64,000 nt of DNA from Aphelocoma coerulescens. Lineage: Eukaryota; Chordata; Aves; Passeriformes; Corvidae. The position numbers were made by a program, and so were the translations under genes. Position 1 is the first letter of the stretch, and each line of letters starts with the position of its first letter. The notes beneath the pieces are model-generated. The model made no database searches. It was given only the letters and a program-made list of their open reading frames with translations, and was not told where the DNA came from. Below are positions 24,599 through 38,016 of the stretch, in pieces. Where the stretch lies: positions 32,311,001 through 32,375,000 of the forward strand of contig NC_091013.1 in the NCBI RefSeq assembly GCF_041296385.1, read 5' to 3'.

Positions 24599-24763
24599 AC
24601 AGGGGCTGTGGATTCCCCATCAATGGAGGTGCTCAAAACCAAGGTGGATGGAGCTCTCAGTAACCTGATCTACTGGAAGGCGTCCCTGCCCATGGATGGG
24701 GGTTGTAATTAGATTTTTCTTTAAGGTTCCCTACCAACCCAAACCATTCCCTGATACTATGAA
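24599..24763 (+). mobile_element. CR1 3'-end fragment
   Basis: About 165 bp with landmarks GGAGGTGCTCAAAACCAAGG, TGGATGGAGCTCTCAGTAAC and CTACCAACCCAAACCATTCC. This is a 5'-truncated plus-strand CR1 3' end, about 0.5 kb from an oppositely oriented CR1 tail. Confidence 0.88.
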
Positions 24764-27700
24764 ATCTACTTACTACTTTTCAAAAAAGTTAGTAATTTGG
24801 CACAGAATATCACATTTTCAGTACTGTGAAGACTTAATACATAATTTCTTGGTTTAAAACTTTATTAAGAACAAACAAATCCGACACAGCTGATTTAGGC
24901 TGATCTCCAACACGGATCAGAGCTCCCACAAAGGAAAACCTGATCTGGTTACCTGAACAGTACATTCAGTTTTATCTTAAAAGATGTCAAACCAGCAAGA
25001 ACTCATTTAGTGTCAAGGGCCCAATTCTTTATCAGGGAACTGAAACCCTGGACCAGTTTTGCCACTAAAACTCTAAGCACTAACAATGTGAACACACTTC
25101 CTTGTATTGAAAAAAAATTCGTTATATAGGGCACCCTACATGTTTCATGAAAAAAGACTGCTATTTCAACAAACAGTTCTACTAATTATGTAGCTTTCTG
25201 TACAGTTAGGATTACTGTGCTAATGATACGCAACTGCATCAATAAAACTTTACTACTAATCAGAAGAAAAAGAAGAAAAATTTATCTGAACAGCATGAGA
25301 CAATAACTGATGATTTTCTTGTTTGCAAGTAGCACTTCCACTCTGTATCAACAGCAGAAATCCAAAATATCTTATATTCTACTAAAGAATAATTCTTCAT
25401 TCACAGTGGTGCCATTAGACAAACTCAGTTAAAAGTATTCTGACAAATGCAACCAATATTTTCACACCTTATGTCGTAGGACTTCCAGATTAAACTTCAA
25501 TGTATGCATTTGTTCTGTACAGACATACAGCAGTGTCATCTGTATAAAATTCTCTCATTCTCCTCTAAGATACAGAAGCACAAATTTTCAGTGTCCACAG
25601 AGTAGGAGGAGAGCACCAAGTACAGCATGAAAAAGCAGTGCAAATACATCTACCAGAGATCTTATGATTATTGCCCAGCAATAGAGACAAGAAAACAATG
25701 GTTCCCAACAGAACTGAAGCTATGGAGTAGTGTAGGACAGTACAACTGACAGAAGAAACAAGACCACAATGAAGGAGATGCAGACAGGTTATTTGCATAA
25801 TAACACACAACAACAGAAGAGCAAATCCAACAACACAAAACTGAAGTTCCTGGACTTCCAGTTCTTCTCCTTCAATCTCTCCTCACCAGCTACCACTGAG
25901 GCAGAACAGAGTTCAGCAGTCTACTAAGTCTAAAGTCTACATTCACTCAAAGGCTATGTGACCAACACAAAAGGAAGTAAGGCTCTGTAATGCTTGTTTA
26001 AAAGGAATGAAAATGATTTCATGAAGTCAGATGTACTTCAACATTCACCTTTAGTATACTTAATTAGCACTAAGCCACATCTGCCTAAAAAAAATGCAAA
26101 TGGCAAATGTGACTAAAGGCTTGGTCAACATTATTGCTTCCATTCCACATTAAAAATTCTTCACCTATCATGTGACCAGAGCCAAAAAAGCTGCTTGTTT
26201 ACAACTATGTCAGATATTTTCAATTAAAAAAAGGAGGCTTCAAGGCAAACCGAATTATATTAACACAGACAGTAAAGCACTGAACTAACCACACTATAGC
26301 ATATGTAATTACAAAATATTTAAGAAATTAATTATAAATTACAAAAAAAGCTTCACAACTCTTTTGTCTGGCTTGATAAAAGATATCATGAAATCATCTC
26401 TAACAGGTGCTTAAATTATCTTTTCCACTTGGAGTTTGGGGTTGTTATGTTTATCTGGTTTTATCTAGTAAATGTAACACAACAGGAATAGAAGAAAAAA
26501 TTCTGAGAGCACTACCCTAAAGAAATAATACCTAGTATTATAAATTTTTCTGACACAATTTCAAATATTTAAGTTCAATTAAGAATAATTTTCTTCCACA
26601 ATTAACATTCTTAACAATAAACAAAAATCACATTAGCCAAGTAAAAAACAAATATTCACAAACATCCTTCTTTCAGTCAGATATTCAGGTTATAGGAATT
26701 GTGCAAATGGAGTATTTTTCACAGCTTTACTATGTAAAGGGCTCCATCTTTGCAAGCAAGAAATACCAGTGTCTCACAGAAGTGATACACACTCTCGGGA
26801 GCTCCCTTGTCCTTGGAATCTGATGGGATTTGCAGGTTGTGTGGACTCTTAAGTATGTATTTCTCTTGGCTACAATAAGCAAGTTTTGCTACACCAGCTG
26901 AAACACAAGGTGTTGCTACTCAAACAGTGTACACTAGTATACCTTGGACTTTCTAAAAACAAACTTGGGTTGTTTATACATATAGCAGAACACAATATTC
27001 ATCACCAAGACTTTGGACAAGATATTTCACTATGAAAAAACAAGCAGTCATTATCCAAATATAGCTATACAAATAAGAAAAACGAAAAATTGTATTGGAA
27101 ACAGAAATTCTGAGGTAGTGACAGACTTCTTCAGTATTATCTAGCTTTGCAGAAGTTTTTGATTCCTTTTAACAATATGGCAAATACCACATTGTAAAGT
27201 AAAGACACTTAAAGCATTAGTCAGCTCAAACACACAACTAACCATAATGCAAAAGAAAAACTCATCTACAACTGTGATAGCCTTTCTTCAAGTATTTTGA
27301 CCTACGTCCTATTTGAGAAGTTCAGCTCCTTTAAGAGTCACTCCACCACCTGCTAACAGCCCAAGCCTGCTGAACTGCAGCTGCTCCAACCTGGGTCCCA
27401 GGGAGCATACCAGAGCAGAAGTACAGGAGTAATGCCAGACCCTGGCTGCCTAGACAAGCCTGGCATCTCTCAGTGCCTTGCAAGCTTGGCAACACAATAT
27501 AGATCACTCTTGTGCCTCCCCTGCACACAGCTCCCAAAGGGAAGGGAGAAGGTGTTTGTCATCCTGACATCCTCATTTCATCAATTTCTTAGGTGTAATC
27601 ATTATCAAGGAAATATTAAAAAGTCCTAAACAGTCTGCCAAAGGAAGCAAAGAGCATGGTCTTCTCCATGAAGGAGATATGAACTAGCTTCACACATAGA

Positions 27701-27979
27701 ACTCTAGCTTGGTCAGAAGTCCTGTCAGTCCTCATACAACACCAGAATGAAAAGAAAACTATGTGGACTAATCATTGCCAGACCATTATGCAACAACCAC
27801 CAAACCCAAAAAGAGGTTCTGTAATTTTCTGCTTGAGATCCTGTTGGATCCTATCGATACACAGGCCACTAAGATCAAATTTCCTTTGGGTTTCAAACCA
27901 CTCTGAAGTTTTTGATACTTAAATTTTGTCTTTAGTTACTTAGGTCACAGCTTTGACATTTTGTCACGCAAGGAATGAA

Positions 27980-29238
27980 CATGAAAGCACACGGAGGACA
28001 GGGAGATTTGAGACAGCCAGCATGATTTCACCCAAGGGCAAGTCCTGCTGGACCAACCTAGTGACCTCCTATGATAGAGTGACTGCATCAGTGGACAAGG
28101 GAACAGCTACTGATGTCATCTATTTGGACTTCTGTAAGGCCTCTGACATGGTCCCCCACAACACCCTTCACCCTAAATCGGAGAGATAATGGATGGACTC
28201 TTTGGTGGATGAGGAATTGGTTGGATGGTTGCATACAGAGGGTAGTGGTCAATGGCTGAATGTTCAGATGGACAAGAGGTATCCCTCAGGGGTCCATATT
28301 GAGACTGGTATTGTTTAGTATCTTCATCAATGATAGACAGTGGGACTAAATGCACCTTCAGGAAGCTGGCAAACAATACCAAGCTGTGTGGTGTGGCTGA
28401 TATACCTGAGGAATGGAATGCCATCCAGAAGGACCTGGACAAGATTGAGAAGTGGGCCCATGGGAGCCTCAGTCAATGAGGCTAAGTGCAAGGTCCTGAC
28501 CCTGGGATGGGGAAACCCCTGGTATCAATACAGGCTAGAGAACGAGGGAATTGGCAGCAGAAAGTAACTACAGAAGGACTTGGAGATCCTGGTTGTTGGA
28601 AGGCCAGTCTTGTCCTAGCAACGTGCACTTGCAGACCAGAACATATCCTCGGCTGCATCAAGAGCAGCATGGCTAGCAGGTTGAGGGAGACCAGTCTGCC
28701 CTTCTACTCCTCTGAGACCCCACCTGGAGCGCAGCATCCAGCTCTGGAGTCCTCAGCACACAACAGGCATGGACCTGTTGGAACAAGTCCAGAGGAGGGC
28801 CACAAAAATGATCATAGGGCTGGAGGAGCTCTCCTATGAAGAAAGGCTGAGAGAGTTGGTGTTGTTCAGCCTAGAGAAGAGAAGGATCTGGAGAGACCTG
28901 TTTGCTGCTGTTTAATACTGAAGAGGAGCTACAAGACAGATGAGGACAAACTTTTTACAAGGGCCTGCTATGACAGGACAAGAGGTAATGGCTTTTAACT
29001 AAAAGACAGTAGATTAAGACTAGATATAAGAAAGTAATTTTTTACAATGAGGGTGGTAAAACACTGGAACAGATTGCCCAGGAGTAGGAGATGCCCCATC
29101 CCTGGAAACATGCACGGTCAAGCAGGACGGGGCTCTGAGCAATCTGATCTATTTGAAAATGTCCCTGCTTATTGCAGAGGAATTTGGACTGGATAACATT
29201 TAAAGGTCCTTTCCAATCCAAACTATTCCAAGTTTTTG
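27980..29238 (+). mobile_element. CR1 LINE, 1.26 kb 3' portion of ORF2 and 3'UTR
   Basis: The longest CR1 copy in the window. It starts in the reverse-transcriptase domain ([20 protein letters not shown], then [10 protein letters not shown]). It passes a degraded thumb region and a LFSLEK-type motif near 28.87 kb, and ends at GGTCCTTTCCAATCCAAACT. Frames are broken many times, so it is an inactive copy. Its spacing serves as an internal reference for the deletion in the copy at 5.2-6.1 kb. Confidence 0.95.
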
Positions 29239-32200
29239 GGAAAAAAAATAATGCACTCCATACCAAGCAGTCAAGTGGTACATCAGGTCAAACTGTCTTT
29301 TATCCACCACCACTGTAATCCACCTCTGGGTGACAGTCCCACTTCTGTCATACTACATAAGATAAGCACGATTCTCAAAAGTAAATTATGTTAGTACACA
29401 GAGCATATTTTTAAAGTTATTTGAATGGATGCAAACAGCAACATTTTTCGATGAAAAGTACTGGGAGAGCTACAAACTGCGAATGCACTTTTCAAGCCAC
29501 CAGATTAAAAAAAAAAAAAAGGAATTCAAAGCTCTGCTTTGCTAAGTAGAAATTTCTCTTAAAAAACCCATATATACTTCTGTTCTAAGGAAATTCAAGT
29601 AGCTTCAAAAGAAGCAGATCACCCCTCTTACCTAAGACAGTGAAGTGAGGGTCCAGAAGGAAGCCACCCATTTAGTTCCACTCAGCTGAATAACTGCAGC
29701 TTCTCCTAATTCTTCACCACTCTGTAAAACATGGGTAAAGAACCATGCAGGACGGTAACGGAAAGAGTATCGGTAAAGACTGACTTCCACCCCCTTCCTC
29801 CATTCAGCAGTTTGCATAATACAGGGAAGCAGGCTCAACCTATTAAAGTAAGTAAGAAGTAGTTAATGCTTCCTTTAAGAGATTCATTCATGAGAGTATT
29901 TGTTAGACAGAACTACAATAATATTTAATTTATAATGTAATTTTGCACCCAGTAAGTTATTCTGTCAATAAGCTCTGTCCCTCCTAACCACAGGAAGGTG
30001 CAGCTATTCAAAAATAGCAATTTAAAGTGCTATTTAGTCAGATGCTACACTGCCAAACCTGAACCCTGGATCTCAACATTATTTGATTTTCTTTTTCATA
30101 TTCCTCCTATGAGGTTATTTTCCTGAAGAAATGTGTCACCAGCTGGTGTAGTTACTGAAGTGTTGCTTCATTGCAAAATGTTACCTTTAGACTGTATTTG
30201 CTGACTTTGTGCTAACCAACCAGATACATTACACACATTACTATTCCTATGAACCAGCTTTTTTCCAAACTTTTATTCATGGGCAACACAGGCTTATGAG
30301 GCCATCAGGCACTGCCTGTAAATACAAGAAGTTAATGTAGTAAATGTTAAGGTCAAAGTATTTAAGGTGACAAAATTAACTTCAAACATGAGATTTGCTC
30401 ACTGCTGTTGTCTCTGGAACCAGTTGTTTAGCACAGCTTATAGAACTTCTGTGAGGGGGGCAGATTTTTGTTTTTAGAAAGTAAACAACATACTCTACAT
30501 TTTTTCATTACAGACCCTGATAGCAAATGTATTACTGCCCTTCTTCCATGTACAAATCAGAATTTGATTAGTGACAGAAAACCTTTTAACACTGCTTCTC
30601 TATAAAATTCACAGCTACCTTAAACGCACTGGATACTTCAGAAAAATTGTAAAACACACCTCCTTTGTTTAAAAATCAATATCAATTCATTAATTAGAGT
30701 GAAGACTTGGCCCACACTACCAGAAAGGAAGATTGATGCTGGAATGCCTACATACTTTATGAATTCTGTTCCCTTTCCCCTCAATTGCATGTTCTATTTT
30801 TAAGAATTAGTTGCTTTCATCTTCAGGTGTATGAGTACACTGGTGTGCAGAGGGAGAAGGACATTCCCTGCATTTAAAAGAAGATGAATTCTCTCTGGAT
30901 ACTCACTAAGTAAACTAAAAGTAAAACTGAGGGGGAAAGAAAAAAAATCTTTCCTGCACAGCAAAAATTAGGATGATGCATATTTACAAAAGCATAAAAA
31001 CTAAATTAATTCCATAAGTGTCATATCATGTACTATACTAATTAGTGTTTATAGAAAATGTTGTATGTTTAAACGTGTTCACAATTTAACATGTTTAGGA
31101 CTTAAAACTCAACTCAAAGATATTTCCGCCCCCATTATTTATCTGGTTAAGTATAACCTGTGAATTCAGAGAACTAGTGAAGAATACATCAACAAAGAAC
31201 ATAATCATAATGAAACAAGCATGATTTTATACTGTGGTACACATGACATTTCATACTTTTAAAAGGGAAGTTAAAGGATATGAAAACGAACCTGTTTTAT
31301 TTTCTCAAGTTGATTAAAACAATCGGGGACTCTAACAGGGACTCCAACAGGTTAAGAATATCCCCAGATATATTCAACATATACACACAGTTTTCAATTC
31401 CATCCACAAAAGAATCATCGTTCCCACATTTTTAAACAGCAGCAGCAATTAAAAAAAAGGAAAATACCAGAAGTCTTGTTTACTAAAAAAAAGGATCAAA
31501 CCCACACAGCTTTGGAGTTCTGAAGAGGACTTGGACTGAGAAATGTAGGCTTTAAAATACACTGCTGTGAAAAAGTTTCTGCTTTTTCAAGCCCGACTTT
31601 TTTTGCAAAGTCACAGAACCATACCCTGAAATAGACCCAAACAAATGAAACATTTATTTTGGTATCTAGCTTGGTGCTTTTATTTCTATATTCTTGGGAG
31701 ACACTCAGGACACTCTAATGAGGAGAAACAGCAAACACCTCTGATAAACAAAATGAACTCCTTAATTCCAGCAGGAAAGATGTTACATTAAATAGCAAAC
31801 ATTTAGAGTGGAATGGAAGGTCTTTGTAGAAGAGAGATGAAGCATCTGTAATATTGTACAGAAATAATTTCAATTAAAAGTATCAGCTCTGTAAATGTAA
31901 GTAGTGGACTAGGTTTTCTTTCACTATTTCTCTGTACTGAGTTGACAGAATGATACCGTTAGGAAGACAAGTCATAAGCACTACAAACTGCATCTATTTT
32001 AAAAGAAACACGTGATAGTTTTCTTTGCATATCTATATCAATTTAGCAATACACATTTCATACTTTCAACACACTCAATTAAACTGAGTTTTGCCATATT
32101 TTCTAATTTCTAAAAGGTACCTTCAACTGTTTCCACGATGAAAGGATGCAGCGTTATTCAGAGCCAACATTTAAACCAAGCAGTTTGTGAGAACTGTAAA

Positions 32201-33084
32201 AAGCCCATTTTCCAGCACTTTTCATTCTTATCAAGTAGTACACCTCTCACTATCTCCATCATTTCCCTCTCCCCTCCATCGTAAGTGTCTAACAACACAG
32301 TACAACTCAGAGCACTGCTTTTCCCTTAGCAAGGAATCTCTCTAACTGGATGCTATTTGCATGAATTAGGAACTTAATCTTATCTTTTAGACCTCTCCCT
32401 TTCAAACCAGTCAACCAGTCAAAAAAAAAAAAAAATAAACTGACAATACAATCACGCAGGCCTTACTTTGTTAAGAATCAAGCTAAAATTGGGTACAATT
32501 TTCCACTGAGAAACTTTCTGCTAGACATGCAAGAAGCATGGCAAAACCAGTCTGAGAAGCCGATTTCTCACAGGGCCTCAGGTTTGCAGACTCCTACTAA
32601 GGCAGGTAAGTTTCCATACAGACAGAGGGACCCTCCCTGAAGTGATGTGTAAGACACATGCTTAGTCCTAGAATTAGACCAACACATTAAGAGAAGGAAA
32701 CATAAACAAGTATTTCCTTTAACCGGAGAAAAAAGAAAAAGGATAACTACAAGTCTGTAAATTACAGGTTCTTGTCACTTAAAGGAGAATTGTGAAATAT
32801 GTTTTGTTTCTTAAGCAGTAGTAACTTCTGAATGACCACAACACATCATCTCAGACATCTGATTTACAAATCAACAGTGAACTGTAACGTTCCTTAAGAG
32901 ATCTTAATACTGCAGGTATGCTTAAAAACTAAAGCCCAGAAAGTCCTGCAGTCAGGAGCGACAGATCACATGCATCAGCAAAGCAGCCTGCTCACAGGTT
33001 AAGATCCAACTCTTCAGACTGGACAGAAGGTAACAGGAGCAAGTGAACAGACCTACTTTGTCTAACAGGCCTTGGCCACTAGTT

Positions 33085-34125
33085 ACGAGACCCTCGCAGC
33101 GCTTCCCATACCGGCAGCCGGCCGCGCCGATGGCACCGAGCCGTCCCATGCCCACAGCAGCCCCGCAGAGCCGTCACCGAACCAGGAAACTGAGGAAGGG
33201 GCAGGCTGGGTTCACCCAAGGTCGCCCAGCGAGCCCGGTCTCCCCGGGGGGGCGGGAGAAGCTCGGAGCCACCCGCCCGCCCGGCCTTCCCGGGGCGGCC
33301 CCGCACCCATGTGTCTCACGGCGAGGAAGGAGAGGACCCCCGGGGCCGCCGCCTTCCCCTCCCCGGCGCGGGGGAGCTGCCAGGGCCGCCTCCCTCCCCT
33401 TCAGGGCCAGCGTGAGCCGGGCGCCATCCCCGCTCCCGGCCCTGCGCAGCGCCCACACCGACCTGGGCACCTCGGTTGTTGCTCCCGGGCGCTCCCGCTC
33501 CCGCCGCCCGGGCTCATGCGGGGGCCGCGCCGCACTCGGGGCCGGGCCGCGGGCGAGGAGGAGGCGCCGCCGCCGCTGCTACTGCTGCTGCCGGTGCCGC
33601 CGGAGCCGCGGCCTGGCGGGGCGGGGAAGGAGAGGCGGGCGGACGGGCCGGGCCGGGCCGGGCGGGCGGGCACGTCTCCTCCTCCTGCTCCTGTGTCGGC
33701 CGGGCCGCGCTCAGCGCGAGCCCCGCACCTCCATCTTGGGACAACGCGGATGTCGGCGCGGCGCAGGCTCGGGGCGCGCGGGAGGGAAGGAGAGAGGGAG
33801 GGAGGACCGGCCGTGTCCCGGCGTGCAGCGCGGGCGGGGGCGAGGCGCGGCGAGGCGGCGCGGCGCGCTACCCACCGCGGGCAACCATAGAGAGCTGCCG
33901 GGCCGCGCCTTCCGGCCCTGTGCACTCGCGGCGGCGCCCGGCGGAAGAGGGGAGGCGAGGCGGCGCCTGCGCGCCCGCGCGCGCGAGGCGGGGGCCGCCA
34001 TGATGGAAGAGGGCAGCGCGGGGCGGCGGGGTGGGGTCGGGGCCGCGCGTGCGCTCGCGCAGGAGCCGGGGGGCGAGCCGCGGGCGGGGCGGTGCGAGGG
34101 AAGAGGCGAGTGGGTGTCGGATACG
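33085..34125. promoter_or_regulatory. CpG island; probable UBE3A promoter and first exon
   Basis: About 1 kb of very GC- and CpG-rich DNA interrupts AT-rich flanks on both sides. It lies at the 5' end of the minus-strand UBE3A gene. It contains many GGGCGG/CCGCCC boxes, an NRF1-like GCGCCTGCGCGC near 33963, and two YY1-like motifs (CCATCTTGGG near 33731 and GCCGCCATGATGG near 33995, opposite to each other). No TATA box is evident, as expected for a housekeeping CpG promoter with dispersed starts. A usable minus-strand first-exon donor could be GCCCAG|gtcggt at 33463/33462 or GCG|gtgggt near 33877; I cannot choose between them. Divergent plus-strand transcription is possible. Long open frames here (up to about 500 codons) are a GC effect. 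Confidence 0.85.
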
Positions 34126-34127
34126 CC

Positions 34128-34330
34128 TGTGCATACACATGTACGGACGCGTACACACATGTACGTATACACAAACACATGTGCACGCGCATACATATAT
34201 TCACACCTACAGATACATGCGTATACACACACACCTATACACGCATACACGCACCCGTACGCAGGCATCTGCCCAGGCGCATGTACACGGGTAGATTGGC
34301 AGGTACACACGAACACACAGGTGCCCAGTT
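34128..34330. repeat. Degenerate CA/TG alternating purine-pyrimidine tract
   Basis: About 200 bp are dominated by interrupted (CA)n, (TACA)n and CGTA/CGCATA units, such as GTATACACACACACC. The tract lies directly against the CpG island edge. Alternating purine-pyrimidine DNA with CpG steps can form Z-DNA. It looks like an old, mutated microsatellite. Confidence 0.8.
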
Positions 34331-36329
34331 GCACACGCAGCCGTGGGGGCCAGCGGGCAGCCCAGGGACTGCTGGCACAGCAAGGAGCCATCGCTGCTGT
34401 GGGCAAGGAGAGTGGCCGCCACCACCTCGGAGTCCCTCGGCAGGTCCCCTCTGAGCCCCACCAGAGTCCAGCCTGTCCGGCAGGCCCCGTGGCAACCCGC
34501 CCACGGTTTATCGGGTTTAATCTGGGCAGGGAGCCATGGCTGGCTGGCAGGAGGGAGCAGTGTTAGGGGAGCGGCCGGTGACCTCTGGAGGGGAGCCCAT
34601 GCTAGAGCCATGCGTCGGCCAAGGCATGAGAGGACGGGCAGTGCCAGGCCTGGCCAGCCCTGCCGTGTGTGGCCCCTCCCTGGCAAGGGAGGAGACGACG
34701 GGGAGACCGAGAGCTGGGTGACCCAGAGGTGGCAAAGCATGGCGACAGCCTTGCTATGCCAGCCTGCAGCGGTGGGCAGAAAGCCACTGCGGTGTAAATT
34801 TAGGTCATCAGATGCCTGGTGTTATTCAAAACTAGCACCCTGGGGGGGCACAGAGGGCAGAGCTGGCTGGTGGGGCTGGAAGAGTCGGGGACTGGGACCT
34901 GGGGATGCAGCCCGAAGGGTGGGCGAGAAACCCTCTGGTCCTGTGCAGCCCTGCCTGACACCTGGCTCTCTCCTCTGCCTCGCGCATAATTTTTCCATTG
35001 CCTCTTGGGTCATTCCTTTCCTTCCCCTACCTACACCCAGCCTATGCATTGCAAGTATGCTTTTTGTGTGATGTTAAAAGCACGAGTAAAAGTTGTGTTT
35101 TGGCAGGTGAATGTTAAAAGCAGTTTGATAAAATAAACTTAAAACTGGGCAAAGCATGCAAAATTTTTCTTTCTTTGGATACTGGCTTCTTGTAGCTTTA
35201 AATATGTGGAGCTACAAGCACAGAGCGGGGGAAGGAATAAGTAGAGAAAAAAAAGGAAAATAGATCTGACTCTTTTCTACATTATCCCTTAATAAAGGCA
35301 ATTAAATAGAGGTGCTTCTATCCTAGCAGCGAGTATGCTTTTTGTTTTGTTTTGTTTTGTTTTTAAAAGTATAAACTAGAAATATGAGTAGTTCTCAAAT
35401 GTTAGAATAAGCTGGTAAAACCATAAACACAAGTTCTCAAAAATATGATACTAAAGCCAGGTTCTGGGCTAGGAAATAGATGTTTAAGAGGACGTGTCTT
35501 TTTGGCATAGTTTTGGAAGACCTATTGTGTTTGTTGCAGGGTAATAGCTGGTAAGAGCAGGGGACTCAAATGGCATTATTACAAACCAGTGCAGAGTCCT
35601 GGTACTTACAGAGGACATGGTGGGCAGATGTATAATTGAAATATTAAGACTGAATGGAGTATTCTGGTACTTCAGTGTGGTCTGAAAGCAGGGTACATTG
35701 CTGTGCTCAGATGGACATTTGTAATCATCTAAAAATAATCACTGGCATGAACACAGCCTTCTGCATCTGGAGGCTCTCTCCCACACAGTAGCAAAACCTG
35801 CCAACTTTTGTGTATTAAAATTTCAAATTCAGGCCAAAGTGTATTGTGCCATGAGCTTTCCTGTTACCTCAGAAGTAGTAATATTGAAAAAACTGCATCT
35901 GGAAGATGAACTATCTTGCTACTTTTCCCATGCTCTGTTGCAGAGCTCACATGTCGAGTCCTTATCTCCTGCTTGACTGTAAGGATGCTATGGGGAAGCA
36001 CGTCACAAGCTGAGTCCAAGTAAACAACATCTTATTCTCTCTTCTTACCTGCAGAGCCTTCTCATCTCAGGGTGGTCAGGCATTATTTGCTTTTGGTATA
36101 TCCATGCTGGCTGTTCCCAGTCTGGATGTTCTTGCTCTTACTGTGTCTGGAAATAATCTCCCAGACTTTCAGGTGAAGCTGCTGAGCCATATCCTCCTTG
36201 ATCCCCATACCTCAGATCCTCCTTGCCTGCAGCACTTGAGGACCTCTCACAAACACTGTGGTCATTGGGAGGTGGCAGAAGGTGGCCTCACAGTGACATT
36301 GGCTAGCTCTCAGTTTGTGTCATCACTTG
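34331..36329. other. UBE3A upstream flank
   Basis: The first 700 bp are moderately GC-rich shores of the CpG island; the rest is AT-rich. A (TTTTG)n microsatellite lies at 35339-35364. Nothing else is recognised. Confidence 0.7.
35339..35364. repeat. (TTTTG)n microsatellite
   Basis: Four TTTTG units ending in a T run. Confidence 0.9.
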
Positions 36330-36730
36330 CCATCTGATCCCGTGAGCTTATGTATGTCCTGTTTACCTAAGTAGTCTCTAACTTCATGCTCCTCATCCGA
36401 GAGCAGCATCTTTCTCCCTCAAGCTTGGCTAATCTCCTTCAGGATCTGGGAGCTCCAAGACCACACCATACCAGCAGTCATGGCACTGATGTAGTCTTTT
36501 CTGTACCCTGTGCCACTGGTACTCTGTCCCATTTAGGAGCAGTGCCACAATTTCCTTAGTCCTCTTTTTGCTGCTGATGTATCTACTGATGCTCTTATTG
36601 TCCTTCACATCCCTCACCGGTTTCAACTCCAGTTTAACTCTGGCCTTCACAATTTTATCCCTGCATGCTCAGATGATGGTCCTAAAGACTTTCCTGGAAT
36701 TTATGGCAGTCAATCATTGCATGGAAGCTG
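36330..36730 (-). mobile_element. CR1 ORF2 linker-region fragment
   Basis: On the minus strand this encodes KARVKLELKPVRDVKDNKSI followed by SRYISSKKRTKE and LLLNG. Further on comes a degraded HKLTGSDG segment, corresponding to the CR1 ORF2 region between endonuclease and reverse transcriptase. It may extend left to about 36.06 kb, but similarity there is unclear. No 3' end is attached. Confidence 0.82.
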
Positions 36731-37987
36731 TCTCCATAACTTTTATCAGGACACAGGGTCATCTTCTTGTTTCCTTATAGCAGAAAAGACCAGTATCCAA
36801 GATGGGAACACAACTGATTTATACGATGATGGTGTTTTTAAACCCTCTGTGTTTCCAAATAGTAGCTGACACTTGTTTGGGTTTTTTTAGCCTTTAGAGA
36901 GCATCAACTGCATCTTGTCCCATGGATTGCAATCTTGAGATCTTGTCCCATGTTAGTAATGAGCAGTTCATAACCCAGCACTGCTCTGAGGTAATATAGC
37001 TTAGATGTGTCACTGGTTTTCCTCTGAAGAAACCAGTGCAATTATGAGGAAGGGGCAGATGACAACAGATGGTGGAAATGTGCAGGACAGATCGAGCTGA
37101 TGTGAATGCTGGGCGTTTTTTATTGCACTGGCTAGATGCAGAGGTAGGGGAAGGAGTCTTCTCTGAATAGGACACAGGTGTGAAAAGACTCACTTTTCCT
37201 TCTGTTTTGAGGAGATGTGGGACAAATCACACTGGCAGTGGACAGGTGAAGAATGATACATTAAGGAATATACCCAGAACAAATTGCAGTATAGCAGTGT
37301 TGCACGGATGACCAAGCTGCATGATAGATTTCATTTTGATCCTGCCAGGGACAAGTTGCCATTTTGGGGGAAATACTAAATTACTTTTAGGTTTTGTAGC
37401 ATGTACTTGCAGCTTTTTTTTGACTTTGAGATGGCTTGACTAGCAGTAGACTAACTGTGGCCCTTGGTGTGCCTAAGTGGCTTGTGTTACAGTGGGGATG
37501 ATTGTACTTTCCTGCCTCATTTAGGTATGTTACATATTCTGAAGTAATGAGATACTAGAGTACAGAAATGCTTTTGCTGCCACGAGTGCTTTCAGCTACT
37601 TTACATTGGTATAGCCAGCTGCTGGAAAGCAACTGGATCTGCCCAGCTGAGCAGGCTTTGAATTTGGAGAAATCTGACTGGAATTCCCAGTGGAAAAGCC
37701 ACCACTCCCTCCCTGCTTCCTTGCTAATCCCTGCAGCTCTAGGGCCTGGGTACAGACTGTAGCTGAGGAGAACAAATGGTTTGACTGTCTTTTGCAGTGA
37801 TCCCTTCCCAGAGCAGGCTTTGGTGAGATGTTTCAATTACATTATTGAAGCAATGTTTGGTAAAAAATTAAAAATCAACTATTATGGCTAATAACTTGGT
37901 CATGAAGTGGAAGTCCTGCAGAAAATCTAGTTTTAACATCTGAATACTTGGAAACAAAGAGGGTTTTTTAACTGCTGAAGGGAACAA

Positions 37988-38016
37988 ATACAACTTGTCT
38001 CATTGACAAGTTGTAT
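37988..38016. repeat. 12-bp perfect inverted repeat, 5-nt loop
   Basis: ATACAACTTGTC, loop TCATT, then GACAAGTTGTAT. All 12 arm positions pair. It lies in intergenic DNA with no terminator-like U tract. Confidence 0.9.

Larger units (their letters stand above)
16260..33084 (-). other. UBE3A first intron
   Basis: About 17 kb between the CpG island and the 5'UTR exons. It holds one solo LTR, three CR1 fragments and a possible plus-strand terminal exon near 16.4 kb. The remaining stretches (16.6-21.0, 21.7-24.0, 24.8-27.9 and 29.3-33.0 kb) are AT-rich with no gene or repeat that I recognise. Confidence 0.75.

Noticed and set aside
33043..34566. 507-codon plus-strand open frame across the CpG island
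   Set aside because: Low-complexity R/G/A/P-rich translation with several equally long frames on both strands, and it runs into the CA-repeat tract. This is what high GC and few stop codons produce, not a gene.
36104..36337. 77-codon plus-strand frame as an exon of the neighbouring gene
   Set aside because: It lies beside, and probably partly within, a CR1 fragment on the other strand; no splice sites or homology.
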